The notes beneath the pieces were generated by a model that was not told where the DNA came from, made no database searches, and saw nothing but the letters and a program-made list of their open reading frames with translations. From the NCBI GenBank assembly GCA_021804785.1, contig JAJZGY010000005.1, positions 1 through 64,000 of the forward strand: 64,000 nt of DNA, in the 5' to 3' direction. Below, piece by piece: positions 40,084 to 52,635 of this stretch. The stretch comes from Pseudomonadota bacterium. Its GTDB lineage: Bacteria; Pseudomonadota; Alphaproteobacteria; Micropepsales; Micropepsaceae. The stretch's first letter is position 1. Every line of letters starts with the position of its first letter. Position numbers and translations under genes: made by a program.

Positions 40084-41015
40084 CGCGTAGCGGGTGTCGC
40101 GACTGCGGCGCGGCTGACCTCAGTCGAAATGGTTGCCGGAGTGTGCAGCGGACGCGGCTTTGGTTTCTTCGTCAGGATATGAATCACGCGTGACAGCGTG
40201 GCGCGCAGATCGTGGCGGTGAACCACCATGTCGACCATGCCATGATCGCGCAGATATTCTGCCCGCTGAAAACCCTCGGGCAACCGTTCGCGAATGGTCT
40301 GCTCAATGACGCGTTGACCGGCAAAGCCGATCAGGGCTCCAGGCTCGGCGACATGTACGTCGCCCAGCATGGCATAGGATGCCGATACTCCACCGGTGGT
40401 AGGATCGGTCAGCACCACGATATAGGGAAGACCTGCCTCTTTCAGCAGATCAACACCGATCGTCACCCGTGGCATCTGCATCAATGACAGCAGACCTTCC
40501 TGCATGCGTGCGCCACCCGCCGACACAAAGAGTACAAAGGGGCGCTTCTCATCAACCGCTGACATCATAGCCCGGACCAGCGCCTCGCCCACACCCATGC
40601 CGAGCGAGCCACCCATGAAGTCGAAGGGTTGAACCGCGGCCATGACGGCAAGGCCGTCGAGTGTGCCACGTGCCGCGACCAGTGCCTCTGACAGGCCGGT
40701 TTTTGCACGCGCCTCCTTCAGCCTCTCGGTGTAACGCTTGGAATCGCGAAATCGCAATGGATCGCTCGCGACATCCGGTGCCGGCAATGTCTCGTAAACC
40801 CCGCCGTCAAAGAAACTGCGCAGGCGATCGGCGGCACCAATACGCATATGGTGACCGCAGCGTGGACAGACATAAAGGGCCGCGTCCAGGTCACGGTGAA
40901 AAATCATCTCGCCACAGGCAGGGCATTTGCGCCACAGATTCTCGGGTGAGTCCGAGAGACGTCCCGCCATCAGGCTCTTAAACCGGGGACGGACGAAATT
41001 TGTGATCCAGTTCAT
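40080..41015 (-). CDS. accD: acetyl-CoA carboxylase carboxyltransferase subunit beta
   Basis: A 311-residue beta subunit of the carboxyltransferase that makes malonyl-CoA with AccA. The N-terminal C4 zinc ribbon is [13 protein letters not shown] with CPRCGHHM. The crotonase-like core includes [31 protein letters not shown] and [15 protein letters not shown]. The C-terminal 25 residues are a low-complexity tail. It is separated from trpA by 18 bases and overlaps folC, so fatty-acid, tryptophan and folate genes are cotranscribed. Confidence 0.96.
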   Translation of the reverse strand: MNWITNFVRPRFKSLMAGRLSDSPENLWRKCPACGEMIFHRDLDAALYVCPRCGHHMRIGAADRLRSFFDGGVYETLPAPDVASDPLRFRDSKRYTERLKEARAKTGLSEALVAARGTLDGLAVMAAVQPFDFMGGSLGMGVGEALVRAMMSAVDEKRPFVLFVSAGGARMQEGLLSLMQMPRVTIGVDLLKEAGLPYIVVLTDPTTGGVSASYAMLGDVHVAEPGALIGFAGQRVIEQTIRERLPEGFQRAEYLRDHGMVDMVVHRHDLRATLSRVIHILTKKPKPRPLHTPATISTEVSRAAVATPATR

Positions 41016-41033
41016 GGGCTCATCCTACCACGT

Positions 41034-41855
41034 TTATCCGCGTGCTCCATGCACTGCATCGGCGAGTTCCTTGCAGAATTGCAGGGTGTGCGCGAGCAGT
41101 TCCTCGCCATTACGGCCTTCGCCGTGGGCCGCACCGATGCGAGTGACGATTGCCGAACCGACGACGACGGCGTCGGCAAGCCTGGCGATTCGCGCCGCCT
41201 GCTCAGCAGTCTTGATGCCAAAACCAACCGCGACGGGCAGCTGCGAGGCCTTGCGCACGCGGGCAATAGCCATCTTGACGTCGCTTTCAGCAACGTCCTT
41301 TGTGCCGGTCACTCCGGCCACCGAGACATAATAGAGGAAGCCACTGGCATCAGCGGTGATCGTTCTCAAGCGGTTTTCATCCGAGGTTGGCGTGGCAAGC
41401 CGCACAACGTCGATGCCATGCGCCAAAGCGGTGGTACGCAGGCCCCCATCTTCCTCCGGCGGCAGATCGACGGTGATCAGCCCATCCACTCCGGCGGCCG
41501 ATGCATCGGCGACAAAGCGGGAAAGCCCATAGGCATGGATGGGATTGTAATACCCCATCAGCACCAGCGGGGTCTGCGTATCGTGACGGCGGAAACCGGT
41601 CACGAGATCCAGTGTCTTTGCGAGGTTCATGCCCCCGCTCAGCGCCCGCAAGGACGAGGACTGGATGGCGGGCCCATCGGCCATGGGATCAGAGAAGGGA
41701 ACCCCGAGTTCAATGATGTCGGCGCCAGCAGCCGGCAAAGCGCGCAAGAGTGCCGCGGTGATCGTGCTATCGGGATCGCCGGCAGTGATAAAGGGGATAA
41801 ACGCACTGCGCCGAGAGGCCTTAAGCGTGGCAAAGCGGGTGGCAAGACGGCTCAC
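41034..41855 (-). CDS. trpA: tryptophan synthase alpha subunit
   Basis: A 273-residue TIM barrel that cleaves indole-3-glycerol phosphate to indole. [19 protein letters not shown] contains the catalytic Glu and Asp. The phosphate-binding part includes [13 protein letters not shown] and the [10 protein letters not shown] segment. It overlaps trpB by four bases, and indole is channelled to TrpB in the alpha2beta2 complex. Length is normal. Confidence 0.96.
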   Translation of the reverse strand: MSRLATRFATLKASRRSAFIPFITAGDPDSTITAALLRALPAAGADIIELGVPFSDPMADGPAIQSSSLRALSGGMNLAKTLDLVTGFRRHDTQTPLVLMGYYNPIHAYGLSRFVADASAAGVDGLITVDLPPEEDGGLRTTALAHGIDVVRLATPTSDENRLRTITADASGFLYYVSVAGVTGTKDVAESDVKMAIARVRKASQLPVAVGFGIKTAEQAARIARLADAVVVGSAIVTRIGAAHGEGRNGEELLAHTLQFCKELADAVHGARG

Positions 41856-43066
41856 AGTGATTCTCCCAAAGCTGCGGCCACCGAAAACACATCCTTGTCA
41901 CCACGCCCAGACAAAGCCACGACAATGATATCGCTGGGCGCCATTTTGGGCGCCACCTTGAGGACATGGGCGATGGCGTGCGCGGGTTCGAGGGCCGGGA
42001 TGATCCCCTCCAGGCGACACAGCAGCATGAAAGCCTCCAGGGCTTCGTGATCGGTAATGCTGTGATACTGAACACGCCCGACGTCTCGCAGATAAGAGTG
42101 TTCTGGGCCCACTCCGGGATAATCGAGACCCGCGGAGATCGAATGCGCCTCGGTAATCTGCCCATCAGCATCCTGCAGCAGATAGGAGCGCGAACCATGC
42201 AGCACGCCCGGCACGCCGCGAGCCATGGTCGCGGCATGATGGGGACTATCGATGCCCTCACCTGCTGCTTCCACGCCGTGGATTGCGACTTTTTCGTCAT
42301 CGAGGAAGGGATGGAACATGCCAATGGCATTCGAGCCGCCACCAACACAGGCGACAACGAGGTCGGGAAGCCGGCCTTCCTGATCGAGGATCTGTGCGCG
42401 GGTTTCGTTGCCGATCACGCACTGAAAATCACGCACCATCTCGGGATAGGGATGCGGTCCAGCAGCGGAGCCAATGATGTAGAAGGTATCATCAACATTG
42501 GCGACCCAGTCTCGCATCGCCTCATTCATGGCATCCTTCAGCGTACGCGAGCCACTGGTTACGGCGCGCACTTCGGCGCCTAAAAGCTGCATGCGAAAGA
42601 CATTGGGCTTTTGCCGCTCAATGTCGACTTCGCCCATATAGACCACACAGGGCAGGCCAAAGCGCGCCGCCACCGTTGCCGTCGCAACACCGTGCTGGCC
42701 CGCTCCGGTCTCCGCAATGATGCGGCGCTTGCCCATGCGTCGTGCCAGTAGAATCTGGCCAAGGCAGTTGTTGATCTTGTGCGCGCCCGTATGATTGAGA
42801 TCCTCACGTTTCAGATAGATTTTGGCGCCACCCAAATGCGCGCTCAGCCGTTCGGCGAAATAGAGCGGGTTGACGCGTCCGACGTAGTTTTTGAGCAGAC
42901 CGCGCAGCTCGACGGCAAAACCCTCGTCTGCCCGTGCGGCGCGATAGGCTGCTTCCAGATCAACGACCAGCGGCATCAAGGTCTCGGCGACGTAGCGGCC
43001 GCCATAGACACCGAAATGACCACTTGCATCCGGTCCGGCCCGCAATGAATTGGGCAATCGCGTCAC
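41852..43066 (-). CDS. trpB: tryptophan synthase beta subunit
   Basis: A 404-residue PLP enzyme that joins indole and serine to make tryptophan. [15 protein letters not shown] has the Schiff-base lysine, [12 protein letters not shown] and [13 protein letters not shown] are the cofactor and phosphate loops. It is coupled to trpF upstream and trpA downstream by four-base overlaps. trpE, trpD and trpC are not in the window. Confidence 0.97.
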   Translation of the reverse strand: MTRLPNSLRAGPDASGHFGVYGGRYVAETLMPLVVDLEAAYRAARADEGFAVELRGLLKNYVGRVNPLYFAERLSAHLGGAKIYLKREDLNHTGAHKINNCLGQILLARRMGKRRIIAETGAGQHGVATATVAARFGLPCVVYMGEVDIERQKPNVFRMQLLGAEVRAVTSGSRTLKDAMNEAMRDWVANVDDTFYIIGSAAGPHPYPEMVRDFQCVIGNETRAQILDQEGRLPDLVVACVGGGSNAIGMFHPFLDDEKVAIHGVEAAGEGIDSPHHAATMARGVPGVLHGSRSYLLQDADGQITEAHSISAGLDYPGVGPEHSYLRDVGRVQYHSITDHEALEAFMLLCRLEGIIPALEPAHAIAHVLKVAPKMAPSDIIVVALSGRGDKDVFSVAAALGESL

Positions 43067-43737
43067 GCGGAACTCCCTTGTTGGACTGAACCAGGCAGTA
43101 CAACGCGTGCTGCCGCAACAAATGCCTGGATCAGCTGTGGGTTCTTGATGCCAGGCTCCGATTCAACGCCGCTGGAGACATCCACGCCGGGCGCCCCAGA
43201 CACGCTGAGCGCCAGGGCCACGTTGTCGGGGGTAAGACCGCCGGCCAACAGCCAGGGGCGCGAGATGCGCTTCTGCTGCAGTAATCGCCAGTCAAAGGCG
43301 AGGCCGTGCCCACCCGGACGGGTCGCCCCCTTGGGAGCGCGGGCATCGAACAGAAACATGTCGGCGACAGACTCATACCTGGCAACGTGGAGCAGATCCT
43401 CCGCCTCGGCCACCGCCAGAGCCTTGATCAGCGGGCGCCCAAAGCGGCTGCGCAATTCAGCCAGTCTCTGCGGGCTTTCACGACCGTGGAGCTGTACGAA
43501 ATCCGGCTGGATGGCGTTTATGACCTGCTCGACAGTGGTGTCGTCCGGCTCAACGAGAAGCGCAACAATGCGCGCCCGACCGCGCGCCCGCTGCGCCAGT
43601 TCCCTCGCCTTGGCATACGGCAGATGGCGCGGTGAGGCGGGATGAAAGGCAAAGCCCACAAAATCCACGCCTGCGCGCAGAGCCGCGTCCAGCGCATGGG
43701 CTTCGGTGATGCCACAGATTTTCACGGTCACAGCCAT
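43063..43737 (-). CDS. trpF: phosphoribosylanthranilate isomerase
   Basis: A 224-residue isomerase (third step of tryptophan synthesis) from ATG 43737 ([16 protein letters not shown]). [20 protein letters not shown] and [15 protein letters not shown] are the family motifs, with the general-base Cys in KICGI and general-acid Asp in FLFDARAP. The in-frame reading from 43830 adds 31 residues outside the family and is rejected. It is the first gene of the trpFBA-accD-folC operon, so a promoter should lie in 43738-43987. Confidence 0.95.
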   Translation of the reverse strand: MAVTVKICGITEAHALDAALRAGVDFVGFAFHPASPRHLPYAKARELAQRARGRARIVALLVEPDDTTVEQVINAIQPDFVQLHGRESPQRLAELRSRFGRPLIKALAVAEAEDLLHVARYESVADMFLFDARAPKGATRPGGHGLAFDWRLLQQKRISRPWLLAGGLTPDNVALALSVSGAPGVDVSSGVESEPGIKNPQLIQAFVAAARVVLPGSVQQGSSA

Positions 43738-43987
43738 GGGGCGCCGCTTATCGCTGTCCCTCGGGGCAAAATCAAGCAAGCCTCGCCCCGGCAAACGTTC
43801 CCGAGGGATGCCAAAAGGGCCTGTCGACATGGCACCAGCTTCATACTTCGCGCATCGACAGCCAGTCCCGTTTGAGATAGACTTTCAAAATCGTTGGCTC
43901 GCATAAATAGAGCGTCAACGGCTGAGAGACTACGCCCTGAACAACAAGGGCAAAGGCTCCCGCTCCATTGTGCGAGGAGTACGGTTG

Positions 43988-44224
43988 GTGTCGCGTTATA
44001 CATTCCGCATTCTTGATAGCAACGGCCGAATGGCCGAGGAAATGGCCATATTGTGCGACGATGACTTTGCCGCACTTGACAGGGCTGCCTTGCTAGCTGC
44101 CGGACGCAGTGTCGAGATCTGGTGCGGAGCGCAGCTTTTGACCCATCGTCGCGCCGATGGCGAGGCGGCACTCGACGCCCTCAGCATGCCCCAGACATGG
44201 GCCGCCATGACGGTGCGCAGCTAG
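43988..44224 (+). CDS. small hypothetical protein
   Basis: A 78-residue protein I do not recognise with certainty. GTG at 43988 is chosen because GAGGAG lies eight bases upstream; GTG at 43970 is an alternative. The sequence (SRYTFRILDSNGRMAEEMAI, then VEIWCGAQLLTHRRADGEAA) recalls the small DUF6894-type proteins of alphaproteobacteria. It has no signal peptide or membrane segment. Coding on the plus strand between two leftward operons (trpF and pyrF) argues for its own promoter. Confidence 0.55.
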   Translation: MSRYTFRILDSNGRMAEEMAILCDDDFAALDRAALLAAGRSVEIWCGAQLLTHRRADGEAALDALSMPQTWAAMTVRS

Positions 44225-44227
44225 GCC

Positions 44228-44932
44228 TCAGCTGCTGCCCACACCAATCTCAAGCAGCAGGCTCCGCGCCACGGCGACCGGATCTTTCGCCGCGGTCAGA
44301 GGACGGCCAATAACGAGAATGTCGGCGCCAGCCTGTACGGCCTCGCCCGGGGTCATGACGCGAACCTGGTCGCCGAGTTCCGCGCCTTTGGGGCGAATCC
44401 CCGGCGTGACGATGAGGAAGTTGGAGCCGCAGGCGTTACGCACGGCCGCAATCTCCCGCGGGCTGCAAACCACCCCATCGAGGCCGGCTTCCTGGGCCAG
44501 CGCGGCAAGGCGCACGACCTGCTCTTCCACCTTCATCCCCTGACCGACACGGGCCAGTTCCTGCGGACCCAGTGACGTCAGCACCGTCACCGCGAGAACC
44601 TTGGCTGGCACCGCCGTACCCAGTGTGGCCTCCTTCGCAGCCCGCATCATGGCGACACCACCGGAGGCGTGGACATTGAAGATTCCCACGCCCAGGCCAC
44701 TGAGTGCCCGCGCTGCGCCCGCCACGGTGTTGGGAATATCGTGGAACTTGACATCGGCGAACACCGGAAGCCCCTCATCAATCAGTCGCCGCAGGCCATC
44801 GGGGCCGTGGGCGCTGAGAAACTCCAGCCCCAGCTTGATGCCACCGACCGCGGCAGAGAGGCTGCGGGCGAGCATGAGGGCGCGCTCCAGATCGGGTGTG
44901 TCGAGCGCAACATAGAGTGGATTTGACGTCAT
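44228..44932 (-). CDS. pyrF: orotidine 5'-phosphate decarboxylase
   Basis: A 234-residue TIM-barrel enzyme that makes UMP from OMP. The catalytic DVKFHDIPNTV (Asp-Lys-Asp triad) and GIKLGLEFLSAHG are clear, and VTPGIRPKG is the phosphate loop. It is coupled by a four-base overlap to lapA upstream. No other pyrimidine gene is present in the window. Length is usual. Confidence 0.96.
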   Translation of the reverse strand: MTSNPLYVALDTPDLERALMLARSLSAAVGGIKLGLEFLSAHGPDGLRRLIDEGLPVFADVKFHDIPNTVAGAARALSGLGVGIFNVHASGGVAMMRAAKEATLGTAVPAKVLAVTVLTSLGPQELARVGQGMKVEEQVVRLAALAQEAGLDGVVCSPREIAAVRNACGSNFLIVTPGIRPKGAELGDQVRVMTPGEAVQAGADILVIGRPLTAAKDPVAVARSLLLEIGVGSS

Positions 44933-45228
44933 GCCGGCGGTTTAGACTGCGGCAGAACCGGAGGCAAGGCAGATCCGGCCAGCTTCTGCTCCCGCCGGCG
45001 CCGGCGCCGGCGGGCCGCCAACAGCGTGCTGACCCAGCCAAGCACAAGCCCAAGCAATAAAGCCGCGAGCAGCAGGACAAAGAGCGGCAAGTGGACCGAC
45101 AAGCTGGCGTCAGGATGACGCAATGAAAAGGGGTCGATGCTGAAGAGCACGCTCTGGCGATTGGCAATGGCGATCACCGCGGCGATGGACGCAACCGGAA
45201 TCCCGATCAGGTAGGTCGAGGGCTTCAC
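44929..45228 (-). CDS. lapA: LapA-family inner-membrane protein
   Basis: A 99-residue protein with two transmembrane segments (about residues 5-20 and 45-70: [20 protein letters not shown]) and a basic arginine-rich cytosolic tail ([12 protein letters not shown]). This is the LapA/YciS arrangement; in E. coli LapA, with LapB, regulates LPS assembly through LpxC. It sits between ihfB and pyrF with four-base overlaps on both sides, the common alphaproteobacterial order. I see no lapB downstream. Confidence 0.8.
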   Translation of the reverse strand: MKPSTYLIGIPVASIAAVIAIANRQSVLFSIDPFSLRHPDASLSVHLPLFVLLLAALLLGLVLGWVSTLLAARRRRRRREQKLAGSALPPVLPQSKPPA

Positions 45229-45536
45229 GGCGCTGGCGAACTCGCGCCTTCGGACTTGTGACCGTTCAGCCGCTCGCGCAGTTCCTTGCCGGTACGGAAA
45301 AATGGCGCACGCTTCTCATCTACCGTGACCGGTTCACCGGTGCGCGGATTGCGCCCCATGCGGGCAGGACGCACCTTGACCGAGAACGCGCCAAAGCCGC
45401 GCAACTCGACACGATGGCCTTCGGCCAGCGCCTTGGTGATTTCGTCTAGTACTGTCGTCACAATGCGCTCCACATCACGGTGATAAAGATGCGGATAACG
45501 CTGCGCCAGACGCGCAACCAGTTCAGACTTGATCAT
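45225..45536 (-). CDS. ihfB: integration host factor subunit beta
   Basis: A 103-residue HU/IHF-type DNA-bending protein from ATG 45536 ([15 protein letters not shown]). [28 protein letters not shown] and [15 protein letters not shown] cover the body and the DNA-inserting beta arm. The rest ([12 protein letters not shown]) is the usual C-terminus, with a short SEGASSPAP tail. Partner of IhfA (not in window). IHF supports sigma-54 promoters and integration. First gene of the ihfB-lapA-pyrF operon. Confidence 0.95.
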   Translation of the reverse strand: MIKSELVARLAQRYPHLYHRDVERIVTTVLDEITKALAEGHRVELRGFGAFSVKVRPARMGRNPRTGEPVTVDEKRAPFFRTGKELRERLNGHKSEGASSPAP

Positions 45537-45694
45537 CCCTTCCCCCGAGGGCGTGTCCCCCCGCCCGTCAAGCCTCACCGGCTCATGGCGAGCAGGCAAC
45601 CTTGTCAGAGGCTAGAGGGGCCGTCAACTTCAAAGCCTTGATGATCTTGACAATTTCTCAATGAGGCCGGCGCTGCGGGCGGCCCCGGGAGGGC

Positions 45695-47422
45695 TCAGGC
45701 CGCGCGCTCGACAGCGATCCCAAGGGGCAGTTCTACGGTCACCAGGGTCCCGGTGCCGAGGTCGCTTTCAATGCGCATGGTGCCGTCATGCATGCGCGCG
45801 AGTGCCTGCACGAGGGCCAGTCCGAGGCCTGTTCCCTCATGGGCAATGGCGACATCCCCCCGCGCCTGGACAAAAGGGTTGCCCAGCCCGGAAATGGCCT
45901 CGGTGGGGATTCCGACCCCGGTATCACGGACCGAAAGCAGGCAGGACCGGCGCACCTGGTCTCGTCTCAGTGTCACGGTCACAGCGCCATCCCTGGGGGT
46001 GAACTTGACCGCATTCGACAGCAGGTTGAGCAGGATCTGCTTGAAGGCACGGCGATCGGCAAAGAGCTTGAACGGCTCCTCGGGGACTTCGCGCAGCAGC
46101 GTAACCCCGCCGGCCTGGGCCCGCTCCTGCATCAGCCGCAGGCAGTCCTCGACCACCGGCATGACATCAATCAGCTTCTTCTCGATCTCGAACTTGCCCG
46201 CCTCGATCTTGGACATGTCGAGAACATCATTGATCAACTCAAGCAGGTGGGAGCCTGCCTCGTGAATGAGTCCGGAATATTCGAGGTAGTGAGGATGGCC
46301 CAGGGGCCCGAACATCTCGGACTTCATCACCTCAGAAAAGCCGATTACGGCATTGAGCGGCGTCCGCAGTTCATGGCTCATATTGGCGAGGAACATCGAC
46401 TTGCTGCGATTGGCGTTTTCGGCGGCATCCTTGGCCACAACCGCCTCCTCAACCGCCTCCTCGGCCCGCCCGAGGGCCAACGCCAGACCCCGCTCCAGGC
46501 GCCGGCGGTGGGCAAGTGCGGTTCCGGTCAGAACCACCGTGAAGCTCAGCACCGCCGCAAAGCCGAGGATGACCATGATCTGATCGCGCATCGGGCTCAG
46601 GGGAATGGTCTCGCTGCGGCCGGCCAGGGCGGGAAGCAGCAGATAGGCATCAGCGACCAGCGTACCGAGAGTGCCCCCGGCGAAGCCACGGGTGAAGGTG
46701 AGGAGCAGCACGGCGGGAAAGAACAGATAGGCGAGTGGGAAATGATGGAAGATGAGATTGACGCTGAGCGCAGCCGCAAGTCCGCTCAGCGCCAGCATCG
46801 TTCCAGGCAGCTGGGCCAAGGACAGCATTGCACGAAAATCGCGCAGTCGCGCCGTCAGCAAAGGGGGCAACAGCACCAAAAGCCCGAAGGCATCCCCCAT
46901 ATACCAGTGGATGGCAACCGGCCAGAAGGCGTGTCCCCGGAGCAGTAACTGCTCTAGTGCAGCCAGCAGCGCCGACGCCATGGGGGCCGGTCCGATCGCC
47001 AATGCAAAGAACGTCCACAGCAGCCGCGGTGTCGCCTGATTGAGCACCGGCCCAGCAAGACGGCGCAGCAAGAGGACCATGAGCGCAATTTCGACGCCGT
47101 TACAGAGGGCAAGAAGAATCGCATCGGTGGGGCGATCGCCAAAGACCGCACCGCCGGCGATCGCAGCGAAGGTAGCGGTCAGCATCAGCGGCCAGAAGGC
47201 GCGTCGCGCTGATTTCAGCATCACCGCGCACACAACCGCATTGGCCACCCAAATCACCGCGATCCGCCCGGTGAAGGAGGTCAGCCACAGCCCGCCATAG
47301 GCGCAGCCAAACACGAGCGTTGCAAACAGACTGTAACGCACGCTCTGCCGGACGTTTGGCGCCAGCGCAAGCGCCCCGCGACCCCGGGGAGAACTGACAT
47401 CAAGGGAGTGCGATGCGGACAT
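45695..47422 (-). CDS. MASE1-domain sensor histidine kinase
   Basis: A 575-residue kinase from ATG 47422. Residues of about 20-300 form a MASE1 integral membrane sensor with eight or so hydrophobic segments. A short coiled linker leads to HisKA with FLANMSHELRTPLNAVIGF (His350), then HATPase_c with NLLSNAVKFTP (N box), DTGVGIP and GTGLGLALVQ (G boxes). MASE1 ligands are poorly known. No response regulator is adjacent, so it is an orphan kinase, and no receiver domain is fused. It sits between ihfB and rpsA on their strand, but with gaps suggesting its own unit. Confidence 0.92.
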   Translation of the reverse strand: MSASHSLDVSSPRGRGALALAPNVRQSVRYSLFATLVFGCAYGGLWLTSFTGRIAVIWVANAVVCAVMLKSARRAFWPLMLTATFAAIAGGAVFGDRPTDAILLALCNGVEIALMVLLLRRLAGPVLNQATPRLLWTFFALAIGPAPMASALLAALEQLLLRGHAFWPVAIHWYMGDAFGLLVLLPPLLTARLRDFRAMLSLAQLPGTMLALSGLAAALSVNLIFHHFPLAYLFFPAVLLLTFTRGFAGGTLGTLVADAYLLLPALAGRSETIPLSPMRDQIMVILGFAAVLSFTVVLTGTALAHRRRLERGLALALGRAEEAVEEAVVAKDAAENANRSKSMFLANMSHELRTPLNAVIGFSEVMKSEMFGPLGHPHYLEYSGLIHEAGSHLLELINDVLDMSKIEAGKFEIEKKLIDVMPVVEDCLRLMQERAQAGGVTLLREVPEEPFKLFADRRAFKQILLNLLSNAVKFTPRDGAVTVTLRRDQVRRSCLLSVRDTGVGIPTEAISGLGNPFVQARGDVAIAHEGTGLGLALVQALARMHDGTMRIESDLGTGTLVTVELPLGIAVERAA

Positions 47423-47616
47423 AGCTCGGTTCCGATTGTCGTCCGAAACTACAGGTAGCAATGATAACCGGATGTTAACAGCAGACCGCCGGCACAGTGC
47501 TTTAATCACCTACTTCCCAGCAGTTGAATAGAGTTTGACGGAGTTTAACGCAGACGTAATCGATAAAGGCGACATCACCGCGTGAGAGACCGCGGACACA
47601 GGTCAAACACGCACCT

Positions 47617-47641
47617 GCCCCCTCCCTCAGCGGAAGGGGGC
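47617..47641 (-). terminator. possible rpsA terminator hairpin
   Basis: GCCCCCT (47617-47623) can pair with AGGGGGC (47635-47641) around an 11-base loop, just beyond the rpsA stop. No clear T run follows on the rpsA strand. Confidence 0.4.
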
Positions 47642-47661
47642 GGCGCGGATGCTTGACAGGA

Positions 47662-49377
<1,716 letters not shown>

Positions 49378-49611
49378 GAAGTTCCTTCAGTGGGCTGGGA
49401 TGTAGGGTCGGGTCAGTCACCTGGTTTGGGTTGAGCCACAAACCCCGCGACCGCGGGACACTCTTAAAGCCGAATATGCCGACCCGGTTTGGCGCCGGGC
49501 GGACTTCTGCACTTCGGCCCGTCCACTCACAGAGGGCACCCGCGCAGCAGGTTGGTTCAAATCGGAATGTGGAACGCAGAACCAGCTCGGACGAGCGTCG
49601 CCGGGTCTCCT

Positions 49612-50283
49612 TCAACCCCTTGGCTTGGCTTCGAGCTTGGCCGCAAGTCTGGGTTCAACCAGTGCAAGGGCGGCTGCGAACGCGGCGTCTATACCTAAAT
49701 TGGTGGTATCTAGCAAGGCAGCATCCTGCGCCTGGCGCAGCGGAGCCACAGCCCGTGCCCGGTCGGCTGCATCGCGATGAACCAGCTCTTCGAGCACCTG
49801 TGCCTCGTTACGTTGAATGCCAAGTCCGGCCAATTCCTGCCAGCGGCGGTGTGCGCGCACCTCTGGTGCCGCATCAACGAAGAGCTTGGCATCGGCATCA
49901 GGGCAGATCACCGTGCCGATATCCCGGCCATCCACCACCGCACCGGCGGCAGCACCAGGAGGGTGGTCAATGAACTGGCGCTGATAGTGCAAGAGCGCTG
50001 CACGCACCGAAGCAATCGCTGCCAGTTTGGAGGCAGCCGCTCCAACCGCGTCGCTGCGCAGGACCAACTCGCCCGCGCGGGCCTGATCAAGGGCGCGTGC
50101 CGCGGCCAGAGCATCTGATTCCAAACCAGGATCGCCGCCGGCCTCGAGCACGCCCAGTGCCGTCAGTCGGTAAAGCACCCCGGAATCGAGATGCGCAAAA
50201 CCGAAATACGCAGCAAGCCGGCGGGCCAAGGTACCCTTTCCAGAGGCCGCCGTACCGTCGACGGCAATGACGGGAGGACGCAT
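49612..50283 (-). CDS. cmk: cytidylate kinase
   Basis: A 223-residue kinase that phosphorylates CMP and dCMP. The P-loop is GTAASGKGTLARRLA and HLDSGVLYRLTALGVL is the nucleotide-binding region, followed by VVDGRDIGTVICPDADAKLF. Its start overlaps the aroA stop (TGATG), so the two are coupled. The order aroA-cmk-rpsA is common in proteobacteria. Confidence 0.96.
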   Translation of the reverse strand: MRPPVIAVDGTAASGKGTLARRLAAYFGFAHLDSGVLYRLTALGVLEAGGDPGLESDALAAARALDQARAGELVLRSDAVGAAASKLAAIASVRAALLHYQRQFIDHPPGAAAGAVVDGRDIGTVICPDADAKLFVDAAPEVRAHRRWQELAGLGIQRNEAQVLEELVHRDAADRARAVAPLRQAQDAALLDTTNLGIDAAFAAALALVEPRLAAKLEAKPRG

Positions 50284-51626
50284 CAGTCGGGCTCCGCGAA
50301 ATTTGCCCCCAGCCGGCGCATCAGATCACAGAAATCCGGAAAGCTCGTCGCGATCATCTGGGTATCATCGACGGTGACAGCGTCGCGCGTAGCAAGGCCG
50401 GCAACCAGAAAACTCATGGCAATGCGATGGTCCATATGGGTGGCGATGAGCCCGCCCCCCTGCACGTCCATCCCCCTGCCCTCGATAATGAGCCCGTCTG
50501 CCAGTTCGTCGACCGAAACTCCGAGCGCTTTCAAGCCCGCAGCTATCGCCGCCAGCCGGTCGCTTTCCTTGACCCTGAGCTCTTCGAGACCACGCAGCAC
50601 CGTACGGCCCTCGGCAAAGGCTGCCGCAACCGCCAAGATCGGATATTCATCGATCATCGACGGCGCCCAGTCAGGTGGTACCTCGATACCGGTAAGCGGA
50701 CCGGAGCAAACCTTCAGATCTCCGATTTCTTCTCCCCCGCTGTCGCGCCGATTGGTGACCTCAAGTGACGCACCCATGGCGCGCAGTGCGGCGAAAAGCC
50801 CCGTGCGCCGGGGGTTCAGCATCACATCCGGCACCAGGATCTCCGAGCCTGGTACGAGCAACGCCGCCACCACCGGAAAAGCCGCCGACGACGGATCACG
50901 CGGCACCATGATCGAGGTGGCCCCAAGCTCGGCTTCTCCCATCAGCGTGATCGCTTCGCCGGTCTCCAGTGGCTCAACATGGATCTGCGCGCCAAAGGCG
51001 CGGAGCATACGCTCGGTATGGTCTCGGGTGAGGGCTGCTTGCGAGATGGTGGTGCGCCCTGGCGCATTGAGCGCGGCGAGCAGGAGGGCGGATTTGACCT
51101 GGGCCGAGGCCAAGGTGAGGTGATGGCGCACCGGTAGCGCCACCCGCGCCCCGCGCAAGGTAATGGGCATGCGTCCACCCTCGCCGGCCTCGGCCTCAGC
51201 GCCAAAGAGCCGGAGAGGCTCCAGAACCCGGCCCATGGGACGACGGCGCAGGCTGGCGTCACCGGTGAAAACCGCCCGGATTGGCGTGGTGGCCATCATG
51301 CCCATGACCAGCCGCGAGCCCGTCCCGGAATTGCCAAAATCGAGCACATCATCCGGTTCGCCAAGGCCTCCAACGCCAACGCCGCGAACCAGCCAGCTGC
51401 CGTCCTGATCGCGCTCAAGCTGTGCGCCGAAGGCCCGCATGGCAGCTGCCGTATTGAGCACGTCTTCCGCTTCGAGCAGCCCGGCGATCCGGGTTTCACC
51501 CACACAAAGTGTCCCAAGAATGAGAGCACGGTGGGAGATCGACTTGTCGCCTGGCACCGCCGCGGTCCCGCCAAGCAATGAACCGGCGGAATGAGAGCGA
51601 AGGGGGCGGGACGATGCGTGAACCAT
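50283..51626 (-). CDS. aroA: 3-phosphoshikimate 1-carboxyvinyltransferase (EPSP synthase)
   Basis: A 447-residue EPSP synthase (sixth shikimate step). [15 protein letters not shown] binds shikimate-3-phosphate, [16 protein letters not shown] is the PEP/PRPP-like loop, and [15 protein letters not shown] and [16 protein letters not shown] complete the catalytic set. The GNSGTGSR loop with Ala-rich surroundings looks like the class II type, often less sensitive to glyphosate, but class is not certain from this alone. Its divergent neighbour starts 106 bases away. Confidence 0.96.
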   Translation of the reverse strand: MVHASSRPLRSHSAGSLLGGTAAVPGDKSISHRALILGTLCVGETRIAGLLEAEDVLNTAAAMRAFGAQLERDQDGSWLVRGVGVGGLGEPDDVLDFGNSGTGSRLVMGMMATTPIRAVFTGDASLRRRPMGRVLEPLRLFGAEAEAGEGGRMPITLRGARVALPVRHHLTLASAQVKSALLLAALNAPGRTTISQAALTRDHTERMLRAFGAQIHVEPLETGEAITLMGEAELGATSIMVPRDPSSAAFPVVAALLVPGSEILVPDVMLNPRRTGLFAALRAMGASLEVTNRRDSGGEEIGDLKVCSGPLTGIEVPPDWAPSMIDEYPILAVAAAFAEGRTVLRGLEELRVKESDRLAAIAAGLKALGVSVDELADGLIIEGRGMDVQGGGLIATHMDHRIAMSFLVAGLATRDAVTVDDTQMIATSFPDFCDLMRRLGANFAEPD

Positions 51627-51732
51627 GGAGACTGCCTAAAGCAACCGGAGGGCCGGTCAAGTGCGCGCGCGCCCCCCAAAGCCATAAAATTGTCCGCCAG
51701 GGCAACTATCGCTTTGACAGTCGCCTCGGCCC

Positions 51733-52296
51733 GTGGCAAACCCGCCTCCCTTCGCAATCACGGTGGACCTTTTACCCTTGGTCAAGGCAGATCTCGGAAC
51801 GAAGCGTGCGTGCCCCTCATGTGGTGCCCGTTTCTACGACCTTCAGAAACGGCCGATCGAATGCCCGAAATGTGCATTCACGTTCGAGCCGGAGGCCCTC
51901 TATAAGCAGCGCCGGCCGCGTCAGCCGGAGCCACAGCAAGCTGAGGTCGAAACCGAGCGCGAAGACGAGGAAGAAGAAGCCACGGAAGAGGAGGTCGAGG
52001 TCGAGGTCGAAGAGACCGAGGCTGAGGCCCCCGCGAAAGGCAAGAAGAAGCGTCCTACGACCGATGAGGAAGGGGACGCGTTCGAAGACGAAGAGCTTGA
52101 AGAAACCGAGGAGGGCTTCGCGGACGCCGGCATGAGCGTCGTCGAAGGCGAACCGGAGGAAGACGATCTTGATCTCGGAGACGACGAGGTCGACACCGAT
52201 GACGATGACGAGGATCTCCTCGCCGAAGTCGACGACGAAGAAGACGAGGACATGACCGGCATCATTGATGCCGACATCGAGAAGGACGAGCCGTAA
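51733..52296 (+). CDS. TIGR02300-family (FYDLN acid) protein
   Basis: A 187-residue protein with a zinc-ribbon-like head (CPSCGARFYDLQKRPIECPKC, about residues 28-50) and a long D/E-rich low-complexity tail (about residues 75-185). This is the TIGR02300 family found in alphaproteobacteria. Its function is not known; the FYDL motif and paired cysteines suggest metal binding, and the acidic tail suggests interaction with nucleic-acid-binding proteins. Alternative starts are few and the head begins shortly after 51733. Confidence 0.85.
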   Translation: MANPPPFAITVDLLPLVKADLGTKRACPSCGARFYDLQKRPIECPKCAFTFEPEALYKQRRPRQPEPQQAEVETEREDEEEEATEEEVEVEVEETEAEAPAKGKKKRPTTDEEGDAFEDEELEETEEGFADAGMSVVEGEPEEDDLDLGDDEVDTDDDDEDLLAEVDDEEDEDMTGIIDADIEKDEP

Positions 52297-52346
52297 GGCC
52301 ACTTCCCGAAGCGCGATACCGGCGACCCAAGGTCGGACATTGGTAC

Positions 52347-52422
52347 GGGGCTGTAGCTCAGTTGGGAGAGCGCGTGAATGGCATTCACGAGGTCAGCGGT
52401 TCGATCCCGCTCAGCTCCACCA
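52347..52422 (+). tRNA. tRNA-Ala (GGC)
   Basis: A 76-base tRNA: acceptor GGGGCTG with CAGCTCC (one G-U pair), discriminator A, CCA encoded at 52420-52422. D arm TAGCTCAGTTGGGAGAGC, anticodon loop ATGGCAT (anticodon GGC), T arm GGTTCGATCCC. It lies between the TIGR02300 gene and the amidohydrolase. The next 213 bases hold no supported gene and no integrase. Confidence 0.96.
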
Positions 52423-52635
52423 AAGCTCTTTTCGCGCAGCACAAGAGACCCGCCAATCATCCCCAAACCTTGCAGGGCATCTCGCCGCGCCAACGGGGGC
52501 AAATCCACCGCCCTGGACGGGGCGGCGTCTGCCCCCTTGGGCTCTGCCAGGCACCTCATCTATAAGCTTGTGTGCCCACGCGTGCGCCGTCTGCGGCTTT
52601 AGCGGACCGGGCTATGGGAAGAAGGATCAATAAGC

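Noticed and set aside
45788-46948. 386-codon plus-strand open frame
   Set aside because: Antisense to the MASE1 histidine kinase and lacks any domain.
51921-52559. Serine-rich 212-codon minus-strand frame
   Set aside because: A complement of the D/E-rich tail of the TIGR02300 protein plus the tRNA-Ala region; the serine run is a by-product of GAC/GAA repeats.
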